Shown: piece after piece, positions 30,490-40,420 of the stretch
Position numbering within the stretch: the stretch's first letter is position 1
Layout of the letters: every line of letters begins with the position of its first letter
NCBI GenBank assembly: GCA_963971225.1
Contig: OZ020269.1
Coordinates: forward strand, 105,347,486-105,411,485
Source: Melieria omissa
Taxonomy: Eukaryota; Arthropoda; Insecta; Diptera; Ulidiidae
Direction: 5' to 3'
DNA length: 64,000 nt
Notes under the pieces: generated by a model
The model's input: the letters and a program-made list of their open reading frames with translations, nothing else
The model's database searches: none
What the model was told of the DNA's origin: nothing
Program-made: the position numbers and the translations under genes

Positions 30490-31290
30490 TATTTTCTGCA
30501 GTCAGCGAAGCGAAGCCCCAGCTTTTCCTTCCACCTGATCATTGCAGTGTCTTCCAGGCAGAAGTAATGGCCATTTACCAGGTTTCTATATGACTTATCT
30601 GCGAAAACGCGTACAAAGCGGATGTCCACATATAAGTTAACACAATTTAAACTTAAATGACTTTATTTGTTTCAATTTCAATTTGACAACTAACTTGTTT
30701 TCGTGTTTTGACCCGCTTAAATACTATTTGGTCACGTTGCAGTCCCGTTGGTCTTCGTTGCGTCGTTGCTGCGCTGCCGTTGCGTTTCGGTCACACGGTT
30801 GCGCCAGACGTAGCGTCAGCATTTTCGGGTGTCTGGTGTCTGCAGGTGTCGTCTGTTGTGGGATCGCTGCAGTTAGCGGCACAGGCCTTGACTTTCCGTT
30901 TGTGGGAAAGTTGCGGCTAAGTCGATCCCAGTGTGGATCGTGTTAACTTATACTCGGACAGTCAGGCAGCCATGAAGCCGCTCGCGGAGGCGACCACCTC
31001 ATCTAGGCTCGTCTTGGACTTCCAAAAATTCTTAATCACCCTAGCTAAAGGCTCCAACGTCTCATTATTTTGGGTGCCAGGGCACAAGGTATCGTAGGCC
31101 ACTGCGAGGTGGGCGAACTCGCCGGAGCAGAACGCTGCTTACCGAGGCCGCATCCTTCCTCCCAGTGGGGTCTCCACTTGCATTGGTCAAAGAAAAATAA
31201 GTTACTTGGTTTCAGGCAACGCAAATAAGTCCACTGTTTGCATTAACAGCCTCCGCTGCACTGTCAAAGGTTTATTTTCTTCCTCGTCGC
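30490..31290 (+). pseudogene. LINE RNase H fragment inside the TIR element
   Basis: Plus-strand pieces: PDHCSVFQAEVMAIYQVS (about 30533-30590), then after an insertion YSDSQAAMKPLAEAT (about 30951-31000) and SLFWVPGHK (about 31062-31090). These are the three landmark blocks of RNase H in I/LOA/R1-type LINEs. The frame is disrupted after WVPGHK and stops follow. The reading frame is exactly continuous across the 30635-30948 insertion if one copy of TATA is removed. Confidence 0.75.
30635..30948. mobile_element. 314-bp nested insertion with TATA target duplication
   Basis: It begins agttaacac and ends gtgttaact, a 9-bp terminal inverted repeat, and is flanked by TATA on each side (30631-30634 and 30949-30952). 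Removing it with one TATA restores the His-Ile-Tyr-Ser-Asp order of the RNase H frame, which proves the boundaries. The interior is GC-richer with no ORF of note. The superfamily is unclear. Confidence 0.75.
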
Positions 31291-31601
31291 TTGAAAAAAA
31301 AACAGCTCGTAATCCATTTATTTTTCAAATAAACACACAAATCATTTGAAGTAACAGAATTTCCCACGTGAAATACCCAAAACAAAAAATTTCCCACTCA
31401 TAGAGTTGCCGTGTTTATTCAGTGCACAACGTTTCGTCTACGTTGCTTGTACAGCATACCGAAGTGTCGACGAAACGATAGATTTGACGATACACATAGA
31501 CGATCGTCAACGATGAGTGAGACGACATTCAGCATAAGGCCGATTAATTTGTCAAAATGTAATGGGAAATAGATATGTGGCAACTCTGAGAGAAAATTTA
31601 T

Positions 31602-32663
31602 AAAATAGATGAAGCCAGCCATGCTATCCTACTGGAAAAAGCGCAATATAACTTTCACTTCGACAATTCAGCATGTAAACTTCTTTCTTCGTATTTGAGG
31701 AAAAGGTCCCAGGTTGTCTGTCACAATGGCAACTTTTCAAAACCGTGCTTCATTTCAGCTGGTGTACCACAAGGGTCGATACTGGGCCCTCTACTTTTTA
31801 CTATGTTTATTAATGACATCTCGAATTGTTTTAATCACTGTCAACACCACATTTACGCAGATGATGTGCAAGCGTATATGCTTTTTCCAAAATCAGATAT
31901 TAATCTGGCTATAGAAAAAATTAACAGCGATTTGAATATTATACATCAGTGGTCTGCTACCAATAAGCTAAAACTCAATCCAAGCAAAACAAAAGCGTTG
32001 TTTATTGATCGAACCAGTAGAACGTCTGTTCTTCCCACGATCTATCTAAACGGCTCGGCGGTTGATTATGTTGACAAGATAAAAAACCTTGGAATATATT
32101 TCAACGCCAATTTTAATTTTAAAACACATGTCAACAAGACAGTTCCTCGTGTCTATGGTGCACTATCTGGTCTTAGTCCGACAACGAGCTACTTATCCAC
32201 CGCTGTTAAGTTGAAACTCGTGAAGTCTTTTATTTTGCCTTTAGTTTTCTACGGATGTGAGATTTTTTCCAGCTTGGACCAAGAAAGTACCGGCAAGTTG
32301 AGGGTGGCGATCAATGACTGTGCAAGGTATGTGTTTGGAGTAAAACGGCGTGAGCATATCTCCGACCATGTTAAAATAATGCTTGAATGCTCTTTTACTA
32401 ATGTGTTAAAGTCGCGTGCGCTTATCTTTCTTCATAAAATTATAAACTCCAAACAGCCAGAATATTTGTATGATAAATTGCGTTTCGGTACCAAAACAAG
32501 GTCTTTTCAGCTCATACTGCCCAGGCACAGGCACTTAATAACTGGTCGACAATTTTTTGTCCACTCAGTTTCTCTGTGGAACGCACTTCCAACAAGCATT
32601 AAACGTGAGACCAACGCCATCAATTTCAAAAAAAAACTTCTTCAATACTTTTCAAATCTTTAA
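31602..32663 (+). pseudogene. LINE reverse transcriptase, C-terminal 350 residues, open frame
   Basis: An uninterrupted frame to the stop at 32661-32663. Motifs in order: SHAILL and SACKLLSSYL (finger/palm), AGVPQGSILGPLLFTMFIND (domain 4), HHIYADDVQAY near 31855 with the catalytic ADD, LKLNPSKTKAL (domain 6), LGIYF (domain 7), a thumb region, and the closing SLWNALPTSIKRETNAINF block. The first catalytic Asp region is truncated. The absence of stops over 350 codons indicates a young insertion. Confidence 0.9.
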
Positions 32664-32921
32664 TGGAATTTTCTTTCTTATTTTCTTCTCTCTCTCTCTC
32701 TTCTGCTCTCCTTAATTTCACTATTCATCTTTACTCTTTTCCGCTTCTTATTTTTGTTACAACATTATTATTTTATTATATTGCATTATTATACTATACC
32801 ATTATACTATACCATTATACCATTTATATGTTATACCAGGCGTCGAGCGCTTAATAAAAAGACTGAGTCTTACAAGTGCCTTGAAAATAAATAAATAAAT
32901 AAAATAAATAAATAAATGAAT
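31604..32921 (+). mobile_element. 5'-truncated LINE with A/T-rich 3' tail
   Basis: A non-LTR retrotransposon fragment. It begins abruptly in the reverse transcriptase domain near 31604. A 3' UTR (32664-32884) follows the stop, and the element ends in the simple tail aaataaataaataaataaaa (32887-32921). There is no RNase H domain after the reverse transcriptase, which points to a Jockey/CR1-type element; the clade is unresolved. Severe 5' truncation is normal for LINE insertion. Confidence 0.88.
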
Positions 32922-33439
32922 GTATTTTTTTATTTAAAAATTTTTTGTTTTATAAAAAAATGCTTATAAGAATAAAAAATCTTTAAATTAGTTGTATTTT
33001 TAAAAAATTTGTATGACCTATTTTCGACATTTATAAACCCAATGCACTCGTCTGCCGTCCATTCAGTTCCACATTGATTTTCTCATTCATAGTGTAAGAT
33101 CTCCACTAAATGTTCTGTACTTTTTTTTTTAATTTTTGTATTTACAAATTGATTGAATTTTCGCCATCTATTGGATGTTTTACTCATTTCTGCAAACCCC
33201 ACTTTTTTCTTGTTATCACATTCTCTTCAATCTAATTTTAGTTATGACCCTTTATGAATAGCCTGGCAGCATAGACGACACGATAGACAGTTGGTCTAAG
33301 GCAGTTTTAAATCCTTTGAGCGAAAGTTTCTGAGTTGTTATTTAATGAATTGCTTGTTTTATGAATTTTTGTCGTATACCTTTTCTGTCAAAACATAGAC
33401 TAGAGAGATTCAATAAAGTTTTTTTTGATCTTCTTAACT

Positions 33440-35170
33440 CTCGTTCACCGAATACTTCTTGTTTCACTACCCACTCGTTTATCTTTTCCATCAAACGTTT
33501 TACGTTTCAATATTATTTTTGACTATTTACCTGACCAAATTCTTTGTAATCTCATTGACCTAATTTTCTACCAGATGTTTAATTCCTCTACTTCTACCTC
33601 AGGTATGCGCCTATGAAACCGGTAATTATTTTTGAAAAAACACGTTTATTGTGAGGAAATGATTACAATTTTATTCTTCAAAGTAATGGCCATCGCTAGC
33701 TACACATTTTTCCCATCTCTCAGGCAATTTATGGTTACGATTCGATGCAAAAACGACTTTCTTTTGTACCGGGCGAGCAGCATTTCACAAGTGGTTTTTC
33801 GGTTTTCTTGCTGCCTTTCAGTCAGTTCACCCATCTACCGACCTTTAAACTTTTCCCATTGCTTTTAAACGTTTTCCGACGGTCCGACGGTCAATACCCA
33901 ATTGTTCTGCGAGCTGTTCTTGCGTTTGGCCATCATCTTCATCGAGCAATGCTTGCAATTCGGCGTCTTCAAACTTTTTTGGTGGCCGGCCACGCTCCTC
34001 GTTTCTCACATCAAAATCACCACTTTTAAATTTATTGAACCACTCGTTACACTGTGTGCGACCAAGAGCATGCTCGCCGTAAGCTTCCACAAGCATTCGA
34101 TGCGATTCAGAAGCGTTTTTCTTCAAATGGTAACACAAAATTAACTGTGTCCGCAAATCGTAATTTGTAGGCACGTAATCCGACATTTTCCGGAGCGTCA
34201 AACAATGCGTTGTTGGATGAAACTTGACAAATTGTGAACTGAATATTATTGACATATGACAGGAGAAGTAAACATGACATTTGGTACGGTTCCGAAGTTT
34301 ATAAATATTCGGCTATTTACCGCTAGATGTCGTTACCGGTTTTATAGGCGCATTATTAGGCGCGGTATTAAATTTTCTACGTAACGGTAGAAAGAAGATA
34401 TTAAAAAATAACAAAAATAGTAAAGAAAACTAACAAAAATAATACAAAATTGAAACAAAAATTATAAAAATTGAAAATAAATAAATAAATAATAAAAAAT
34501 AAACAATAAATCGAAAATATTTTATTGAAAATATTCCTTTTTTTATTTGATGATTAAATACAGAAAAAAATAATAAATAATAGAAAAATAATAAGAAAAT
34601 AATTAAAAATATATAATAAACATTAATAATAAAAAAAATAAAAAATTAATAGAAAATAAAAAAATTAAAAATAAATCGAAATATTAAATACAGAAAACAA
34701 TAATAAATAATAAAAAATAATGTCATGTTTATCAATTGTCATGTTTATCAATTGTCTACTTCCGTGTGATTCATATTTTCCACCAAATTTTACATTTCCA
34801 CTTTAATCTGAAAAATTTACTTGACCAGATTCTTGTTGATCTCATTGACTGAATTTTCTATCAGATGTTTAACTCTCCTAAGCTCCACGAAATCCTCTAC
34901 AATTTCTATCAAATGTTCTTCCTAACGGCCTAAAATGTAGAAAAAAATTCTGCCCAAAATAAATAGAAAAGATTCTATTGAAAATATTCCCTTTTTTACT
35001 TCATTCACCAAATTTTACATTTCCACTTCATTCTGAAAACTTAACTTGACCAGATTCCTTGTGATTTAATTGATTGAATTTTGTAGCAGATGTTCAAATT
35101 CTCTAAGCACTACTAATTCATCTATTTTTTTTAATAAATTTTTCTACCTAACGGCCTAAAATATAGAAAA
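33440..35170 (+). repeat. Degenerate 225-bp tandem repeat, split by a mariner
   Basis: The block cttgaccagattcNttgtgat, followed by ctcattgactgaattttcta and cagatgtt, recurs near 33531, 34821 and 35046, and ctaacggcctaaaatNtaga near 34920 and 35150. The period is about 225 bp. Related pieces (ttattgaaaatattcc) occur near 34523 and 34977. A mariner (33606-34352) and AT-rich filler separate the first unit from the others. Confidence 0.65.
33606..34352 (-). mobile_element. Mos1-like mariner, internally deleted
   Basis: A 747-bp element with terminal inverted repeats (tgcgcctatgaaaccggtaa on the left and a matching end at about 34333-34352). On the minus strand the ORF from 34183 begins MSDYVPTNYDLRTQLILCYH and continues through GRPPKKFEDAELQALLDEDD to a helix-turn-helix ending KRLKAMGKV (33845). 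This closely resembles the mauritiana subfamily. A frameshift follows, then RYKRKSFLHRIVT, and then the sequence jumps to LPERWEKCVASDGHYFEE before the stop. The whole DD34D catalytic core is missing, so it can move only in trans, if at all. It is inserted in a 225-bp repeat unit. Confidence 0.9.
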
Positions 35171-37361
35171 TATTCCGTCATATAAAATTAAAATAAAATT
35201 AAATAAAATTAAATTAAAATTAAATAAATTTTTAAATTATGTTTATCAGTTATACTTCTTTGTTCACTATCCACCCGTACAATTTTGAATCAAATTTTAT
35301 TCTACACTTCAACACTTCTGAACAATTTGTTTGGCTAAATACTCAATTACCTTTTTTTTTTAATTTCAAACAACTTTTCTACCATTTACTGTTTAATTTA
35401 TTTACCACTGTTTCTACCAGTTTTTATGCAGTTTTTTCGACTGTCTGATTCCAAGGACCTCTTATTCCACCAAATAAATCTTCCCAGAAGTTCACTAACC
35501 GTTCGTTCATCTCTTCCACCACATTTTTCACCCAAATTTCTACTACACAACATTGTCACTGTTAAAGTATTTTCTCATTTCTCGTCCATTTTGCGTCATT
35601 CAGATTTTTTTCTATCTATTTTACATAAATTTTTCCATCGTCCTTTCACACACTTTTTATTCATAATGCATTTTTCAATTATGCACTACTTTCCCGCACT
35701 ACTTATCGTTAATGTTTTTCATCATTACCCCCTCCGCAACCCGACCTCCCAACCCTTTCAATAGTTGCAAAATTTACAATTTCACTAATTTAAGTCTTCT
35801 CTGCTGCCAGCTAGCAATCAAAAAGCCTTAAAGGCTTTGCCCCCTCGCCCGTTGCGCATTAAATCAGAATTTCGCCTGTTCCGTCGTCCTGCCGCTGTTT
35901 GCGGCATTTTCCGGCGCTTTCAATTTGCCGCTTTCCTTTGCTGCTAAGCGCGCCACTTCGAGCCATGTATTCGAGATTATTCCAGTGTCGGTGCACTCTC
36001 TCGCCGCCAGCACCGCGCGTCCACTGCCAGCAACAACTACCTTTCGCCTGATTGTGGCGTGTATTAAAATCGCATCGTACGCATTTTATGATCCCCTTTT
36101 TGCCTTTTCGCTTTCTGCCAACGTTGGCATAACGAGCCGCACACAAAAGCCAGCAGTGCTTGGCGTGCATGTGTGTATGTCAGTGTGTGTGTGTGTGAGT
36201 GTATATGTGCATGCGTCTCCTTGTTCAAAGCGCAACGGAACAATGCGTATTCATTAGATAAAATTGTATCTGCAGCTATGTAACATCGGCTCTCGACTCG
36301 AGCATTGTGCGCGCCAGAGAAAATTTGCAAAAGGCGCACAGTTCCTAACCCATTTTCGAAGTGTGCGTGTGCAGCACGAAACTGTGTGGCTGTGTTGGGG
36401 ATATCCTGTTGGAAATTAATTGCGTAGGGTAAGTAAATTTGCAGATGAGCATTTTTGCTGAATTGCTGAATTAAATTCTATAATTGCATTTAAAATTAAT
36501 CAAAAAAGGTGCCGATAGTGCAAATGTTTTTCGCATAAATTAATTTGCGAAAAGTAAGCAAAAATTTGCTGATAAAATTTTGACAAAAAGAGATTATTTC
36601 AGCAACATTTTGCATGTTATTTATTAACAGTTTATAAATTTGGCCCAAATTAAACATAATTTACCAATCACTTTTAGTTTCTACTAAGTTAATCTTGTGT
36701 CCTTTCTGTAACCTTGCAGTAACTTTTCAAACTAAAACTTTAACATGAAACTATCGAAAAGTGCTCTCACTTTTGCTGTAATTTCCTGTAGTCTTTTTAA
36801 GGGAAATTTGGTAGTAAAAAGTTAAAAAAACTGTGCATTGCTGTCCCAGTTGCGCGCAACAGACTTTTTAATTAATTATGAAAGTTTTCAAGGAACACAC
36901 GAAAACCACAACAAAAAATTCAAGTTAATTTGCATGGCCACCAGCACAAACACATACACACACACAAACACACACACACACATACACAGACATGAGACAA
37001 GCATAAGCACAAACTACAACAGCCAATAGAGAGAGAGAGAGGGAGAAAGAAACTGAGTGTAGTTGGGTATGCAACAAAGAAGTGAACCAAGGTAAGTCGA
37101 GTTAAGCGCACAAAGTAGGATGTGGCATAGGCCAACGCAAGTTTAAAACAATTTCATTGAAAGTTATTGAGAAAACTTTTTAGCGATTAAGCAGACCACA
37201 CGTTTGCTCATCGTCCACTAGAAAAACAGATCTGAGACTAGAACACAGACAAATACGATAAAGGCCAAAGTAAATATTTTGTATGTATTTTACATTACAT
37301 ATTTTATTCTTTAATACTTATTCTTTATTATTTTATAATTTTGTATTGTTTTAAGATTATA
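35171..37361. other. Intron: AT-rich, then GC-richer block with CA runs
   Basis: 35171-35235 is ATAAAATTAAA-type simple sequence. 35860-36330 is GC-richer and unique, with GTGTGT at 36180-36200, but shows no spondin or other domain in either strand. CA runs lie at 36950-36985 and a GA run (agagagagagaggg) at 37028-37042. Confidence 0.5.
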
Positions 37362-38315
37362 AGGGAGAGGGCTGGGTTGTGAACCAGGCTGGGTTGTGAA
37401 CCATTACCGTTTTTTCTTTCCCTAATTAACATATCGCCAATCTTTCAACTGTCAAGTTTGTCTTGTGATATGACTCTGCTTTTGTGGTTACACCGAAGTA
37501 CAAACACGTATTGCTTGTGGCAGCAATCGAGTTTGAAAGACATCGTGTTTGAAAATCGACTGAGAAAACTTGTTTGCTTTTTTTTAAAGTGCTATCCAAG
37601 TGACTAAGCTTATTGCAAAAAGGTCAGTGTAATACATGTTTATTTAGTGTTTTGATTCTTCTTTACGATGCAATATATGTTTATGTCGAATTATGATTGG
37701 AAGTTTTGTTTATTTTAAAGTTTCCAAAATGGCATCCTGGTTGGGCTGTGAACCACCTGTTTTTCGTACTACATTTGTTCTAACACTGTCAAATATCGCC
37801 GGATTTATTAAAATAAAGTAATTGTATGTAATGTCACTCGATTTCGGTGAGTTCACTTGAAGTGGGTCAATGCGAGAACGCGTTCGTATTTCATATGCAA
37901 ACATTGCGACACCGATTAGGATGAAAAAAAAAAAAATATTGAGCACTTGCATTCATTGCGATTTTTTGGCCTAAGTGGCGTCATTATAACCTTTTTTCAC
38001 GTCTTGAGCCTTCCTGAATTAATAAATTTTCAACTTATTTCAAAATTATGGGTGTTTTCTTCGTATTTTTCGACTTTGATTGCGATTTGCCAGATGGTTC
38101 ACAACCCAGCCACTTTTTTGGAAAAGCGAAAAATCACATCCTTATAAAATTGGACGTAAAGAGTTAAATGTTAATCAAAACGGTAATCTGTCTTCATAAC
38201 AAATTTGTGCGTTATATTTACCTTTCCAACGGTATCTTCGATTTTTCGATATCTTTATTCTGTGAAAAGTTAGAGCCAAAAAACAAAACCCGGTTCACAC
38301 CCCAGCCCTCTCCCT
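37362..38315. mobile_element. 954-bp TIR element with repeated gttcacaaccc motifs
   Basis: TA flanks both ends (37360-37361 and 38316-38317). Termini begin agggagagggctgggttgtg on the left and, reverse-complemented, agggagagggctggggtgtg on the right. The word ggctgggttgtgaacca is repeated immediately at the left end (37370 and 37387). Related words occur near 37741 and, inverted, at 38098, so the motif is subterminal and internal. A minus-strand frame at 37710-37952 has no recognisable domain. The element is probably non-autonomous with multiple protein-binding sites. Confidence 0.72.
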
Positions 38316-38476
38316 TACATTTTTTATATGTTCCAATTTTTTATTATAATATACTTTTCTATTTTTGTATTTTTATACTTCTGTTGTTTTGTAGTTTCAA
38401 AGTTTCACATTTTAAATTTTTTTTATATATTCATGTTTCTATATTTTTCTTTTTATGTTTTAATCCTTTCCTCGAC

Positions 38477-39663
38477 AAGTACTTAGCGTTACTGGTAGAT
38501 TGCCCCAGGCTGCGCTTACTTACAATGAACGACATCCGATAATCTTACCCGATGCTTCTCGATTCTGCAAGTTATATCTTGAATTCCTCCATACTCTTCT
38601 CCTACACGCAGAACTTCGACTCATGTTTAGAATGGCTCCTCAAGAGTTTTAAATTCCCCGTCTGAAGCCGCAGATCAAAAAATGCATTCATATATGTAAG
38701 TTATGCACGATACAAAAACAAAAGGTCCAATCACAGATTATGGCAGCTCTCCCGCCTGAACGTTGCACATTGTCAATTCCTTTCTCGACAACAAGTGTTG
38801 ATTTTGCCGGCCCGTTCCAGATCAAAGCCTCTCAACTTCGAACGGCAACCTTTATCAAAGGTTATGTCGCAGTGTTCGTGTGTTTTTCCACTAAGGCCAT
38901 ACACTTGGAATTATGCTCTAACTTCACCACAGAAGCATTCCGCGCTGCATTTGCCAGATTCGTTGCAAGACGAGGCCTCCCCCGCAAAATCATGTCGGAC
39001 AATGGCACAACCTTTATTGGAACCCAAATAGCCCTGACCCGTGAATTCCTCAAATTCTCTAAAGAGGTATTCCACGACATCCTTAAAAAGTATTCTTCAC
39101 AAGGAATCGATTGGGTCTTCATCCCCCCCTGCGCCTCATATGGGCGGATTATGGGAATCTACAGTTAAAAGTCTCAAGACTCATCTTAAGAAAACTGCCG
39201 GCCATCATAAATTCAATTTTGAAGAGTTTTCCACTCTAATTGTTCGAATTGAAGCCGTAAATTCCCGACCTTTGTCCCCATTGTCTCAAGATCCAGCTGA
39301 TCTGCTAGCGCTTACTCCCGGTCACTTCCTACGAGGCGCTTCTCTCCTTTCACCTCCAGAACCTAATGTAGAAGATCTATCACTAATCAATCAAAGCACT
39401 TCACCACGAGTTTAGCCGTTGATGGAAAACGGCATATCTTCATGAGCTCCACAAACGCCATAAGTGGCGCTACCCCCAAAAGGAACTTGAATTAGATCAG
39501 TTGGTAGTCATCAAGGACGAGCTTCTCCCCCCAACGAATGGAGGCCAGGATGCATCATCGCACTACGATGATGCGTAGTGTAGTGCGCATTGCTGACGTC
39601 CGCACCCAATACGGAATTCTCACACGCCCAATTGTCAAACTCTGTGTCCTGCCAACCCAGTAG
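38477..39663 (+). pseudogene. BEL/Pao integrase and pol C-terminus, frameshifted
   Basis: Pieces in order: an HHCC-like segment (HTLLLHAEL...CIHICKLC) near 38590-38710 with an in-frame stop; STTSVDFAGPFQI (first catalytic Asp) near 38790; IMSDNGTTFIGT (second Asp) near 38990; then WVFIPP. A seven-C run at 39123-39129 shifts the frame before the HMGGLWE block that carries the catalytic Glu. Further on, ALTPGHFLRG and, in another frame, WRYPQKELELDQLVVIKDEL and VRTQYGILTRPIVKLC match the pol C-terminal domain of BEL elements. It is dead because of several breaks. Confidence 0.85.
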
Positions 39664-39762
39664 ATTACACTACGATTGTTATAAGTCCCCTTTATAATTG
39701 TCCACGGGCACAACTACCCATCAAGGTCTAAAGTCGTTTTGTCCTCTATCCACAGCTCTGCC

Positions 39763-40317
39763 ATGGCCGACGCATATAAATGTCCACTCTGTCACCGACC
39801 TCACGCCTTGAAGTATTGCCTCGAGTTCATTGCTATGAACCCCGGTCAACGTGATGATGTCGTACACGCCTATGGTTATTGCCGTAATTGCTTAGCAAAA
39901 TCACATAAAACAAGAGCATCTGACTCGCGCAATAGCTGCCAAGAATGTGGATCAGCACATCACACTTTATTACATCCAACAAGCGTCACTCCGAAGACCT
40001 TGGTGATCAGAGAATATAAAAGGAGACCGAACACCAGAAGACATACCAACAAACCCCATCATATCTCCCCACGCACTCCTTTACCCCCGCCGCGACATTC
40101 ACATAGCTGGCAGCGACATGCTTGCTCTGAAGTGTCGAAAAGGATCATTCAAGCTCATCAACCATCATTCGATGTTGCCAAAGATCAATCACGCCTTCAC
40201 CGCATCCAATACCAAGCTCAACATGGGGTCAATAAACAACAACTACGCGGACGCAAGGCACAAGCACTTCTTACCCAAGCCATCCAATCCTTAACAGCGT
40301 TAAAGAACATATTTTAA
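39763..40317 (+). CDS. Retroelement zinc-knuckle ORF downstream of integrase
   Basis: An intact frame of 184 residues from ATG 39763, with cc before it and an acceptor-like tctatccacag just upstream at about 39742-39752. Three Cys/His clusters lie in the first 75 residues: CPLCHRPHALKYC (C-x2-C-x3-H-x4-C), CRNCLAKSHKTRAS (last Cys replaced by Ser) and CQECGSAHHTLLH. This triple pattern is the nucleocapsid-like region of BEL/Pao gag proteins. The remainder is basic and Pro/His/Gln-rich and ends LTQAIQSLTALKNIF. Its place 3' of pol, where an env-like ORF would sit, is unexpected. It may be a spliced accessory ORF or a second element's gag fragment. Confidence 0.65.
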   Translation: MADAYKCPLCHRPHALKYCLEFIAMNPGQRDDVVHAYGYCRNCLAKSHKTRASDSRNSCQECGSAHHTLLHPTSVTPKTLVIREYKRRPNTRRHTNKPHHISPRTPLPPPRHSHSWQRHACSEVSKRIIQAHQPSFDVAKDQSRLHRIQYQAQHGVNKQQLRGRKAQALLTQAIQSLTALKNIF

Positions 40318-40420
40318 AATGCAAAAGTGCATCCGGCCCCAGGATGTTAACGGCGAGTTTATGTTATTCCTACTTTCCTTGTTTTTACTATATATATTTG
40401 TTGAATTAAATTTTGTCAAA

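Larger units (their letters stand above)
30207..31542. mobile_element. 1336-bp TIR element with 3-bp ATT target duplication, composite
   Basis: The left end, cggccttatgctgaatatcg, is mirrored by the right end, which reverse-complemented reads cggccttatgctgaatgtcg. ATT is duplicated at 30204-30206 and 31543-31545, and the intact site is seen at 30060-30072. Both subterminal regions are rich in atcgtc/gacgat words. The interior carries a LINE RNase H fragment (30490-31290), which itself carries a 314-bp insertion. A 3-bp AT-rich duplication suggests a PIF/Harbinger-like element, but no transposase is present to confirm this. Confidence 0.78.
38470..40420 (+). mobile_element. BEL/Pao LTR retrotransposon, 3' portion
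   Basis: It holds the integrase half of pol, a C-terminal pol domain, and a separate zinc-knuckle ORF. The left edge lies inside the integrase zinc-binding region (QVLSVTGRLPQ...). After the last ORF, ggccccaggatgttaacggc near 40335 could be the polypurine-like end and start of a 3' LTR (tgttaacggc), but the LTR decays into AT-rich DNA by about 40420 and no second LTR is visible. Confidence 0.8.

Noticed and set aside
35859..36170. Minus-strand ORF of 103 residues as an upstream spondin exon
   Set aside because: It contains no HWSP/W-type Spondin_N start, no reeler pattern and no fitting phase-1 donor.
37710..37952. 80-codon frame as the transposase of the 954-bp TIR element
   Set aside because: No DDE/D or helix-turn-helix motif; the start is a poly-Phe run from a simple A/T tract.
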